In this document: piece by piece, positions 56,457-64,000 of the stretch | Numbering within the stretch: the first letter of the stretch is position 1 | Layout: each line of letters starts with the position of its first letter | From: CAWDVK01 sp963805715 | GTDB taxonomy: Bacteria > Actinomycetota > Actinomycetes > Streptosporangiales > Streptosporangiaceae | Assembly: GCA_963805715.1 (NCBI GenBank) | Contig: CAWDVK010000009.1 | Location: 248,001 to 312,000 of the forward strand | Reading direction: 5' to 3' | Length of the DNA stretch: 64,000 nt | The notes under the pieces: generated by a model | Seen by the model: the letters and a program-made list of their open reading frames with translations, nothing else | Databases searched by the model: none | What the model was told of the DNA's origin: nothing | Translations under genes and position numbers: made by a program

Positions 56457-57917
56457 CTACCAGTCCACCGCGATGTACTTGGTCTCGGTGAACTCAAGCA
56501 GGCCCTCGTGCGCGCCCTCGCGGCCGAGACCGGACTGCTTGACACCGCCGAACGGAGCCGCCGGGTCAGACACCACGCCCCGGTTGATGCCCACCATGCC
56601 GGACTCCAGCGCCTCGGCGACCTGCAGGGCCCGGCGCAGATCGCCGCTGTAGACGTAAGACACCAGGCCGTACTCCGTGCTGTTGGCCAGCGAGATCGCC
56701 TGCGCGGTGTCAGCGAACCGCACGATCGGCGCGACCGGCCCGAAGATCTCCTCGCCCAGGATGCCGGCGTCGGGCGGCACGTCGTCGAGCACGGTCGGCT
56801 GGTAGAAGTATCCGCGCCGCTCGGGCGCCCGCCCGCCGGTCAGCACCCGGCTGCCGTCCTTGACCGCCGACTCGACCAGGCTGGCGACCTTCGACCTGGT
56901 GTCCTCGTTCACCAGCGGGCCGAGGTCCACGCCGTCCTCCAGGCCCGGGCCGACGCACAGCCCGCTCAGCCGCTCGGCGAGCCTGGCCGAGAACTCGTCA
57001 GCGGCCGACTCGTGCACGTAGAAGCGGTTGGCGGCGGTGCACGCCTCTCCCCCGTTTCGCATCTTGGCGACCAGGGCGCCCTCGATGGCCGCATCGATGT
57101 CGGCATCACCGAAGACCAGGAAGGGCGCGTTGCCGCCGAGTTCCATCGAGCAGTTGGTCACCGTGTCGGCCGCCGTCTTCAGCAGCAGCCGCCCGACCTC
57201 GGTCGAACCGGTGAAGGAGAGCTTGCGCACCCGCGGGTCGGCCAGCATCGCGCTGGTCAGCGCGCCCGGATGAGTCGTCGGCAGCACGTTGACCACGCCG
57301 CCCGGCACGCCCGCCTCGGCGAGGATCTGGGCCACCGCCAGCGCCGTCAGCGGGGTCTCCTTGGCCGGCTTGAGTACCACCGTGCACCCGGCTGCGAGAG
57401 CCGGGCCGATCTTGCGGGTGGCCATCGCGGCCGGGAAGTTCCACGGCGTGATCAGCACGCTGACGCCGACCGGCTGATGCTGCACCATGATCCGGTTCCC
57501 GCCGGCCGGAGCCACCGAGAGCGAGCCGAGGTTCCGCACGCCCTCCTCGGCATACCAGCGGAAGAACTCGGCCGCGTAGCTGATCTCGGCCCTGGCATCC
57601 CGCAGCGCCTTGCCGTTCTCCAGCACCATCAGCCGGGCCAGCGGCTCAGCGCGCTCGGTCATCAGCTCGAAGGCGCGCCGCAGGCACTCGCCGCGCTGCC
57701 GGGGCGGCGTGGCTGCCCAGCCGGGCAGCGCGTCGCTGGCCGCGGCCACCGCGGCCAGCGCATCCTCGGTGCTCGCGTCGCCCACCTCGGCGATCGGCTC
57801 CTCGGTGGCCGGGTCGATGACGGGCAGCACGCCGCCGCTCCCGGCTGACCACTCACCGCCGAGCAGCAGGCCGGTCGGCACCTCGAGACCTGTTACGGCT
57901 GCCAGATCGCTGGCCAC
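56457..57917 (-). CDS. gabD: NAD(P)-dependent succinate-semialdehyde dehydrogenase
   Basis: Aldehyde dehydrogenase of 486 aa. Family blocks: VLITPWNFPAAMATRKIGPALAAGCTVVLKPAKETPLTAL (NAD binding), LSFTGSTEVGRLLL, the catalytic ELGGNAPFLVF, NGGEACTAANRFYV with the catalytic Cys, and FGPVAPIVRF. These, with the MSAFGGVKxSGLGREGAHEGLLEFTETKY-type end, fit SSADH (GabD). It oxidises succinate semialdehyde to succinate in the GABA shunt. The start is GTG 57917 with GGAGGAG eight bases upstream. It is inserted between prcA and pafA on the same strand, an unusual guest of the proteasome locus. Confidence 0.9.
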   Translation of the reverse strand: MASDLAAVTGLEVPTGLLLGGEWSAGSGGVLPVIDPATEEPIAEVGDASTEDALAAVAAASDALPGWAATPPRQRGECLRRAFELMTERAEPLARLMVLENGKALRDARAEISYAAEFFRWYAEEGVRNLGSLSVAPAGGNRIMVQHQPVGVSVLITPWNFPAAMATRKIGPALAAGCTVVLKPAKETPLTALAVAQILAEAGVPGGVVNVLPTTHPGALTSAMLADPRVRKLSFTGSTEVGRLLLKTAADTVTNCSMELGGNAPFLVFGDADIDAAIEGALVAKMRNGGEACTAANRFYVHESAADEFSARLAERLSGLCVGPGLEDGVDLGPLVNEDTRSKVASLVESAVKDGSRVLTGGRAPERRGYFYQPTVLDDVPPDAGILGEEIFGPVAPIVRFADTAQAISLANSTEYGLVSYVYSGDLRRALQVAEALESGMVGINRGVVSDPAAPFGGVKQSGLGREGAHEGLLEFTETKYIAVDW

Positions 57918-58028
57918 GTCTCCTCCAAGCTCCTGCGGGCGCCCGCCCGGGCACTTGTGAACGACATTACAACGCGAAGCGCGAAAGTCAGCCTGGCGCG
58001 GCTGGCGGCCGGCCGGACGGCGGCAGGC

Positions 58029-58781
58029 CTAGCCCGGCTCCGCCTCCCGCCCGAGCTCGTCCGGGGGCGTGGCCGGCGGCTGAGCGCCTGCCTCGGCCAG
58101 CAGGGAATCCAGCCGGGCCCCGGTCAGCCGCCGGAACGTGCGATGCGACCGGGTACGGTCCAGGATCGCGACCTCCAGCGCCGCCCCGGACACCTCCGTG
58201 CGCTCGCCGTTGCCCTGGCTGGCCATGGCCGCCAGCGCCGCGGCCATCGCCTCGGACAGGGTCAGCCCGGCCTTGTACCGCTCCTTCAGCACCGCGGCGA
58301 CCTGGTCAGCCTGGCCGCCGATCGCCACGTAGCCATGCTCCTCCGCGACCGAGCCGTCGAAGGCGATCCGGTAGATCTGGTCGCGATCAGGCGTCTCGCC
58401 CACCTCAGCGACGACGATCTCGACCTCCAGCGGCTTGTTGCTGTCGGTGAAGATGGTGCCGAGCAGCTGGGCGTACCAGTTGGCCAGGCCGCGGGCCGTG
58501 ACGTCCTGCCGGTCGTACTGGTAGCCAGTGAGGTCCGCGTACCGCACGCCGGCCTGGCGCAGCCGCTCGAACTCGTTGTACCGGCCGGCCGCCGCGAAAG
58601 CGATCCGGTCGTACAGCTCGCTGAACTTCTGCAGGGCGCGGGATGGGTTGGGCGCGATGAGCAGGATGCCGCCGTCGTAGTCGATCACGAGGCCGCTGCG
58701 GACACGCGAGATAGCCTTGCGCGCGTAGTCCGCCTTGTCCTTCATCGCCTGTTCTGGCGAGACGTAGAACGGCATCGACAC
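58029..58781 (-). CDS. prcA: 20S proteasome alpha subunit
   Basis: Outer-ring, non-catalytic subunit that gates the proteasome. At 250 aa it begins MSMPFYVSPEQAMKDKADYARKAISRVRSGLV, the actinobacterial alpha N-terminus. GILLIAPNPSRALQKFSELYDRIAFAAAGRYNEFERLR and TGYQYDRQDVTARGLANWYAQLLG follow, then EHGYVAIGGQADQVAAVLKERYKAGLTLSEAM. GTG 58781 matches the family start; an ATG two codons in is an alternative. It lies 88 bases after prcB. The acidic C-terminal tail (EAEPG) is not the HbYX type, which belongs to the ATPase. Confidence 0.97.
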   Translation of the reverse strand: MSMPFYVSPEQAMKDKADYARKAISRVRSGLVIDYDGGILLIAPNPSRALQKFSELYDRIAFAAAGRYNEFERLRQAGVRYADLTGYQYDRQDVTARGLANWYAQLLGTIFTDSNKPLEVEIVVAEVGETPDRDQIYRIAFDGSVAEEHGYVAIGGQADQVAAVLKERYKAGLTLSEAMAAALAAMASQGNGERTEVSGAALEVAILDRTRSHRTFRRLTGARLDSLLAEAGAQPPATPPDELGREAEPG

Positions 58782-58869
58782 CGCTGGAGTTTCCCTTACG
58801 TGAGTGGTCGGGCTAGCTGGGCATCAGGCGGCTGGCGGGCTGGCCCGCAAGGCCACGGGCGGGGAGGCG

Positions 58870-59751
58870 TTATCGGTTCGGGATCACGGACTGCAGGGGC
58901 GCGGTCGGGCCGTCGGGCGACTGCATCCGCTCGTCGACCACCGCCCGTGCGAAAGTAGCGGCCTCATCATCGCTGAGCTGCGTGACGCCGTCCGCGTCCA
59001 CGGTCAGCACCTTCGGGTAGATCCGCCGGGTCAGATCGGGACCGCCGGTGGCGGAGTCGTCGTCGGCGGCGTCATAGAGCGCGTGCATGCAGGCCAGGAT
59101 CGTGTCGGCGGCGGACATCCCCTCGCGGTAGAGCTTCTTCAGCGAGCCGCGGGCGAAGACAGAGCCCGACCCGATCGAGTAGAACCGGTGCTCCTCGTAC
59201 CGGCCGCCGGCCACGTCGTAGCTGAAGATCCGGCCGCCGGCACGGTCCTCGTCGTAGCCGGCGAACAGCGGGACGACCACCAGTCCCTGCATGGCCCCGG
59301 CCAGATTCGCCCGGACCAGCCCGGCCAGCCGGTTGGCCTTGCCCTCCAGCGACAGCGCCCGGCCCTCCAGCTTCTCGTAGTGCTCCAGCTCCACCTGGAA
59401 CAGCCGGACCAGGTCAATGCCGATGCCGGCCACCCCGGCGATGCCGATGCAGGAGTACTCGTCGCTGCGGTACACCTTCTCGATGTCGCGCTGCGAGATC
59501 ATGTTGCCGGCCGTGGCGCGCCGGTCACCGGCCATCACCACGCCGCCGGCGGTCGCGGCGGCCACGATCGTGGTGCCGTGCGGCAGCTCATGGCCGGCCG
59601 CGGCGGCTCCCGCCGCTGTCGCCGGCCTGGCCCCGGGCAGCAGCTCCGGCGCCGCCATGGCCAGGAACCTGGCGAACGACGAGGTGCCCGCAGTCAGGAA
59701 GGCCGGCGGCCGCCGGCCATCAGCGTCCCAGCCGTCAGTGTCGGGGCCCAC
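58870..59751 (-). CDS. prcB: 20S proteasome beta subunit
   Basis: Catalytic threonine protease subunit. A 59-residue propeptide ends in ELPHG, and the mature chain starts TTIVAAATAGGVVMAGDRRATAGNMISQRDIEKV (nucleophile Thr60, with DRRA and the later catalytic Lys region). Other blocks: SCIGIAGVAGIGIDLVRLFQVELEHYEKLEG, GYDEDRAGGRIFSYDVAGGRYEEHRFYSIGSGS. Length is 293 aa, as usual. GTG 59751 has GGAAGGA upstream. It is preceded by pup and followed by prcA, the typical order. Confidence 0.97.
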   Translation of the reverse strand: MGPDTDGWDADGRRPPAFLTAGTSSFARFLAMAAPELLPGARPATAAGAAAAGHELPHGTTIVAAATAGGVVMAGDRRATAGNMISQRDIEKVYRSDEYSCIGIAGVAGIGIDLVRLFQVELEHYEKLEGRALSLEGKANRLAGLVRANLAGAMQGLVVVPLFAGYDEDRAGGRIFSYDVAGGRYEEHRFYSIGSGSVFARGSLKKLYREGMSAADTILACMHALYDAADDDSATGGPDLTRRIYPKVLTVDADGVTQLSDDEAATFARAVVDERMQSPDGPTAPLQSVIPNR

Positions 59752-59886
59752 CGCGATTCCTTCCGCTATTCAGTCTGCTCAGTCTGCGTACGTGATCGAC
59801 CCTACTGCGGCGGCACCGCCGCGGTACTGCTGGGCCCGCAGCGGTCCGTGACCATCAGCGCCGGCGCTAGCCCGGCCCGGAGTCAC

Positions 59887-60093
59887 TCACTCGCCGCCCT
59901 TCTGGACGTAGGACCTGACAAACTCCTCGGCGTTCTCCTCGAGGACCTCGTCGATCTCGTCCAGGATCGCGTCCACGTCATCGGTGAGCTTGTCCTGCCG
60001 CTCCTTCACGCCCTCGGCTTGCTGGGCCTCGGCCTCCTGCTCCTCCTCGGAGCGCCGGGGGGCCTGCCGCTGGCCGCTGTCCTTCGTCGCCAT
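59887..60093 (-). CDS. pup: Prokaryotic ubiquitin-like protein Pup, encoded with C-terminal GGE
   Basis: A 68-residue disordered protein tag: MATKDSGQRQAPRRSEEEQEA at the N-terminus, the ATPase-binding helix DKLTDDVDAILDEIDEVLEENAEEFVRSYV and the end QKGGE. Pup ends in Glu, so the Dop deamidation needed for the Gln form of M. tuberculosis is not required. ATG 60093 has GGAGGTTCAGG upstream. It is followed by prcB and preceded by dop on the same strand. Small and easily missed, but all family features are visible. Confidence 0.96.
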   Translation of the reverse strand: MATKDSGQRQAPRRSEEEQEAEAQQAEGVKERQDKLTDDVDAILDEIDEVLEENAEEFVRSYVQKGGE

Positions 60094-60283
60094 TCCTGAA
60101 CCTCCGTGATCGCGGTTGCTGCCCGCAGTCTCAACGCTATCCTCGCCCGCTCGTGCCGCATCCAACCCTCGGCGAGCCGCATCGGTATCACTACGAGATT
60201 TCCGGTGCGCCGCTGCCGCCGGCCGCAGCCGGCGAACGAGCAGGCCGGGGGCCGGACGGGCGCATTGTCCGCTGAAGGCGAAA

Positions 60284-61798
60284 TTACTGCCCGGTCAGGG
60301 CGGCCACCAGCTCAGCTGCCGTCTCGCAGCGGTCCAGCAGCGCGCCCACATGGGCCTTCGTGCCGCGCAGCGGCTCCAGCGTAGGTACCCGCTGCAGCGA
60401 CTCACGGCCCGGCACGTCGAAGATGACCGAATCCCACGACGCGGCGGCCACGGAATCCGGGTACTGGCGCAGGCACCGGCCGCGGAAGTAGGCCCGGGTA
60501 TCGGCCGGGGGCTGGTCCACTGCCCTGGTCACGGCGCGCTCGTCCACCAGCCGGCTCATCCGGCCGCCGGCCGCCAGCCGGTTGTACAGGCCCCGGTCGG
60601 CCCGCACGTCGGAGTACTGCAGGTCGACGAGCTGCAGCCGGGGATGGCCCCAGTCCAGGCCGTCCCTGGCCCGGTAGCCCTCGAGGATCTCCAGCTTCGT
60701 GACCCAGTCCAGCTCGCGGGCGGCCAGCATCGGGTCCTCGGCCAGCCGGCCGAGCACGTTCTCCCAGCGATCGAGCACATCGGCCGTCGCCTCGTCGACA
60801 TCCGTGCCGTACTTGTCCTCGGTGTACTTCCTGGCCAGCTCCAGATACTCCAGCTGCAGCTGGACCGCGGTCATCCGGCGCCCGTCGCGCAGCGCCACCA
60901 GGTGCCGGCACGACGGGTCGTGCGAGATCGCCCGCAGCTCCGACACCGGCGCCTCGATGCTCAGGTCGCCGACCAGGAACCTGTCCTCGATCATGGCCAG
61001 CACGAGCGCGGTGGTGCCCAGCTTCAGGTAGGTGGAAACCTCGCTCATGTTGGCGTCGCCGATGATGACGTGCAGCCGGCGGTACTTGTCCGGGTCCGCG
61101 TGCGGCTCGTCCCTGGTGTTGATGATCGGCCGCTTCAGCGTGGTCTCCAGCCCGACTTCCACCTCGAAGAAGTCGGCCCGCTGGCTGATCTGGAAGCCGT
61201 GATCGCGGCCATCGGCCCCGATGCCCACCCGCCCGGCGCCGCAGACGACCTGCCGGCTGACGAAGAACGGGGTCAGGTGCCTGACGATGTCGGCAAATGG
61301 CGTCGACCGGCTCATCAGGTAGTTCTCATGACAGCCGTAGGAAGCGCCCTTGTTGTCCGTATTATGCTTATAGAGCTGGATGACCGACCCGCCGGGCGCG
61401 GAGCTGGCCGCCGCGGCGGCGTCCGCCATCACCCGCTCCCCCGCCTTATCCCAGATCACGGCGTCCAGCGGGTTCGTGCACTCGGGCGAGGAGTACTCCG
61501 GGTGCGCGTGATCGACGTACAGCCGGGCGCCATTGGTCAGGATGACGTTGGCCAGGCCCAGGTCCTCATCGGTGAGCTGGGCCGACTCCGCCGCCTCCCT
61601 GGTCAGGTCGAAACCGCGGGCATCGCGCAGCGGGTTCTCCTCCTCGAAGTCCCACCGCGCCCGGCGTGCCCTCGCGGCGGCCCCGGCCTGGTAGGCATTG
61701 ACCACCTGCGAGGAACTGACCATGGAATTGGCCCCGGGCTGGCCGGGCACCGAGATGCCGTACTCGGTCTCGATGCCCATCACCCTGCGCACGCTCAT
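60284..61798 (-). CDS. dop: Depupylase/deamidase Dop
   Basis: Cleaves Pup from substrates and, where Pup ends in Gln, deamidates it. The 504-aa protein begins VRRVMGIETEYGISVPGQPGANSM and has the Dop-specific loop region (RARRARWDFEEENPLRDARGFDLTRE). NGARLYVDHAHPEYSSPECTNPLDAVIWDKAGE carries the catalytic Asp in DHAH, where PafA has DVGS. LYKHNTDNKGASYGCHENYL and RAYFRGRCLRQYPDSVAAASWDSVIF complete it. It lies 69 bases downstream of the ATPase and 190 bases before pup, the normal order. Confidence 0.97.
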   Translation of the reverse strand: MSVRRVMGIETEYGISVPGQPGANSMVSSSQVVNAYQAGAAARARRARWDFEEENPLRDARGFDLTREAAESAQLTDEDLGLANVILTNGARLYVDHAHPEYSSPECTNPLDAVIWDKAGERVMADAAAAASSAPGGSVIQLYKHNTDNKGASYGCHENYLMSRSTPFADIVRHLTPFFVSRQVVCGAGRVGIGADGRDHGFQISQRADFFEVEVGLETTLKRPIINTRDEPHADPDKYRRLHVIIGDANMSEVSTYLKLGTTALVLAMIEDRFLVGDLSIEAPVSELRAISHDPSCRHLVALRDGRRMTAVQLQLEYLELARKYTEDKYGTDVDEATADVLDRWENVLGRLAEDPMLAARELDWVTKLEILEGYRARDGLDWGHPRLQLVDLQYSDVRADRGLYNRLAAGGRMSRLVDERAVTRAVDQPPADTRAYFRGRCLRQYPDSVAAASWDSVIFDVPGRESLQRVPTLEPLRGTKAHVGALLDRCETAAELVAALTGQ

Positions 61799-61867
61799 GC
61801 TGCAGAGCCTAGTGCCGGCTGCCCTGGCAGTGGCACGCCGCGCTGGCCGGGGCGCCTGCCCGGCCCG

Positions 61868-63675
61868 CTACAGATACTGACCCGTGTTGGCCACGGTATC
61901 GATGGAGCGGCCAGCCTCGGTTCCTTCCTTACCGGAGATGAGCGTCCTGATGTACACGATCCGCTCGCCCTTCTTGCCGGAGATGCGGGCCCAGTCATCC
62001 GGGTTCGTGGTGTTCGGCAGGTCCTCGTTCTCCTTGAACTCGTCCACGCAGGCGGACAGCAGGTGGGCGATGCGCATGCCCTTCTGGCCAGTGTCAAGGA
62101 ACTCCTTGATCGCCATCTTCTTCGCCCGGTCGACAATGTTCTGGATCATCGCGCCGGAGTTGAAGTCCTTGAAGTACAGGACCTCCTTGTCCCCGTTGGC
62201 GTAGGTGACCTCGAGGAACCTGTTCTGCTCCGTCTCCGAGTACATGCGCTCGACGACCCGCTGGATCATCGCGTCGACCGTGCCGGCCCGCGAGCCGCCG
62301 TGCTCGGCCAGGTCATCGCCGTGCAGCGGCAGCTCGGACAGCACGTACTTGGAGAAGATGTCCTTGGCCGCCTCGGCATCGGGCCGCTCGATCTTGATCT
62401 TGACGTCCAGCCTGCCGGGGCGCAGGATCGCCGGGTCGATCATGTCCTCGCGGTTCGAGGCGCCGATCACGATCACGTTCTCCAGGCCCTCGACGCCGTC
62501 GATCTCGCTCAGCAGCTGCGGCACGATGGTGTTCTCGACATCGCTGGACACGCCGGAACCGCGGGTACGGAAGATCGAGTCCATCTCGTCGAAGAACACG
62601 ATGACCGGCATGCCCTCGCTGGCCTTCTCCCTGGCCCGCTGGAAGACCAGCCGGATGTGCCGCTCGGTCTCGCCGACGTACTTGTTCAGCAGCTCGGGAC
62701 CCTTGATGTTGAGGAAGAAGCTCTTGCCTTCCTTGGCCGGCGGCAGGCCGCCTCGTTCTCGCCGTTCTCGCTCGCCTGCTGCGCGGTCCTGCGCGCCACC
62801 TGCTTGGCCAGCGAGTTGGCCACGGCCTTGGCGATGAGCGTCTTGCCGCAGCCGGGCGGCCCGTACAGCAGGACGCCCTTCGGCGGCCGCAGCTGGTGCT
62901 CCTTGAACAGGTCAGCGTGCAGGTAGGGCAGCTCGATGGCATCCCTGATCTGCTCGATCTGCGGGCCGAGGCCGCCGATCTCGTGATAGGTGATGTCCGG
63001 GACTTCCTCGAGGATGAGCTCCTCGACCTCGGCCTTGGGTATCCGCTCGTAGACGTAGCCGGAGCGCGGCTCGAGCAGCAGCGAGTCTCCGGCCCGCAGC
63101 GTCGAGCCCAGCAGCGGCTCAGCCAGCCGCGCCACCCGCTCCTCGTCGGCGTGCGAGATGACCAGCGCCCGGTCGCCGCCGTCCAGGACCTCCTTGAGCA
63201 TGACGACCTCGCCGATCGTCTCGTAGCCCTGGGCGATCACGACGTTGAGCGCCTCGTTGAGCACGACCTCCTGGCCGGGCCTCAGCTCAGCCAGCTCGAT
63301 GCTCGGGCTGATGCTCACCCGCATCTTCCGGCCACCGGTGAAGACGTCGGCGGTGCCGTCCTCGGTGGCCTGCAGGAAGACCCCGAAACCGCTGGGCGGC
63401 TGGGCAAGCCGGTCGACTTCCTCCTTCAGCGTCACGATCTGATCGCGCGCCTCGCGGAGCGTTCCGGCCAGCCGCTCATTCTGCGCGGTGATGCCGGCCA
63501 GGCTGGCCTCTGCCTCCCGCAGCCGCTCCTCGAGCAGCCGCGACTGGCGCGGCGAGTCGGCGAGCCTGCTGCGCAGCGCCGTGACCTCCTCCTCGAGGAA
63601 GGAGATCTGCGCGGTCAGGACCTTGACCTCGTCCTCATGCCGTCCAGCGGGAATGCTGTCGTCACGAGAGGCCAT
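61868..63675 (-). CDS. arc: Proteasome-associated ATPase (Mpa/ARC), one apparent frameshift
   Basis: AAA+ ring unfoldase that captures Pup by its coiled coil and feeds the 20S core. The N-terminal coiled coil (EVKVLTAQISFLEEEVTALRSRLADS), two OB folds (VFTGGRKMRVSISPSIELAEL) and Walker A GPPGCGKTLIAKAVAN end the first frame at QQASENGENEA. The second frame resumes LPPAKEGKSFFLNIKGPELLNKYVGETERHIRLVFQRAREKASEGMPVIVFFDEMDSIFRTRGSG and runs to the C-terminal QYL that docks on PrcA. One missing C near 62747 (ggcaggccgcctcg) explains the break. Corrected length is ~602 aa, as in Mpa. ATG 63675 has GAGGGG upstream. Confidence 0.9.
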
Positions 63676-63798
63676 GCCCCTCACCCCCTCCCGAGAGCGA
63701 ACTTACCTAGACCCTACCTATCCAATGTGCTTCCGTAACCTGGCGGTGGCCCCGACTCCGCGATCTCTCGTTACGATCCGGAAAAGGGCAGGCCAGCG

Positions 63799-64000
63799 TT
63801 ACCGGCCGGGCGCGCTCTCCGCAGGCTCGTCCTCCGCCCCGGTGCGAGGCCCTGACCAGCCCGGATCGGTCTCATCCTGGTTCGGGTGGGCGCCCTTGGA
63901 AGGCCTGCGCCGGCGCCGCGGCGCTGTCACGCCATCCGCGAGCCGCCTGGCCGTCATCAGGAAACCTGTGTGCCCGACCATCCGGTGCTCGGGCCGGACG
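63799..64000 (-). CDS. trmI: tRNA (adenine-58-N1)-methyltransferase (partial, 5' end beyond window)
   Basis: The reading ends RPEHRMVGHTGFLMTARRLADG then a basic, acidic-tailed end. HRMxGHTGFLxTARRLADG is the C-terminal signature of actinobacterial TrmI, the m1A58 tRNA methyltransferase. Its gene stands directly upstream of the proteasome ATPase in many actinobacteria. Only the last 66 codons are in the window. Confidence 0.82.
   Translation of the reverse strand, partial: VRPEHRMVGHTGFLMTARRLADGVTAPRRRRRPSKGAHPNQDETDPGWSGPRTGAEDEPAESAPGR

Noticed and set aside
60116..62926. A 936-codon open frame on the plus strand
   Set aside because: It lies antisense to dop and the proteasome ATPase, is Val/Leu/His-rich in the typical shadow pattern of GC-rich genes, and has no domain.

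Overview
The window is high-GC actinobacterial chromosome (Actinomycetota). It carries the complete Pup-proteasome locus (proteasome ATPase, dop, pup, prcB, prcA, pafA, pafB, pafC), rbpA, tatA/tatC, a polyprenol-phosphate mannose synthase, a WhiB remnant and many GTG/TTG starts. Gene order around pafB-pafC-tatA-tatC-helicase is the usual actinomycete order. The content suits a free-living filamentous or soil actinomycete, but nothing here fixes the genus. No rRNA, tRNA, CRISPR array, integrase or transposase was seen.

Layout. 1-6.4 kb: glycerate kinase and adenylate kinase, small membrane proteins, two RNA-methyltransferase-type enzymes, a phosphodiesterase, rbpA behind a SigR-type promoter, and ppm1. 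7-9.2 kb: acetyl-CoA synthetase. 9.7-15.3 kb: a coenzyme-B12/PLP lysine-degradation cluster, kal-kamE-kamD-kdd divergent from kamA. 15.4-22 kb: lgt, an O-methyltransferase, a PRC-barrel/DUF2382 protein with a frameshift, GntR and LacI regulators, a GNAT enzyme. 22.3-26.9 kb: a very large GH38 alpha-mannosidase. 27-42 kb: accessory material with regulators (LuxR-ATPase, Lrp, PP2C phosphatase, STAS-PAS-PAS), an acyl-CoA dehydrogenase/M24 peptidase pair, a DUF222-HNH nuclease with a LexA-like operator and a minisatellite leader, and four gene remnants (LuxR, WhiB, aldo/keto reductase, epimerase). 42-64 kb: rfbB, Ski2-like helicase, tatC/tatA, pafC/pafB, then the Pup-proteasome genes, with DUF3866, NUDIX, DoxX, FKBP, polytopic membrane and succinate-semialdehyde dehydrogenase genes interleaved, ending in the 3' end of trmI.

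Functional logic. KamA should make beta-lysine, KamDE move the terminal amino group, Kdd oxidatively deaminate the product and Kal remove the last amino group as ammonia from 3-aminobutyryl-CoA. The cleavage enzyme (Kce) that links Kdd to Kal is not in the window. In the proteasome locus, PafA ligates Pup, Dop removes it, the ATPase unfolds and PrcBA degrades. Pup is encoded already ending in GGE, so Dop's deamidase step is dispensable. PafBC is the transcriptional DNA-damage regulator encoded beside it.

Quality caveat. Four conserved genes (PRC-barrel/DUF2382, helicase, DUF3866, proteasome ATPase) each look intact except for one single-base indel, mostly in a short G/C run. This pattern suggests residual sequencing errors more than gene decay, whereas the remnants at 31-38 kb look like true decay.
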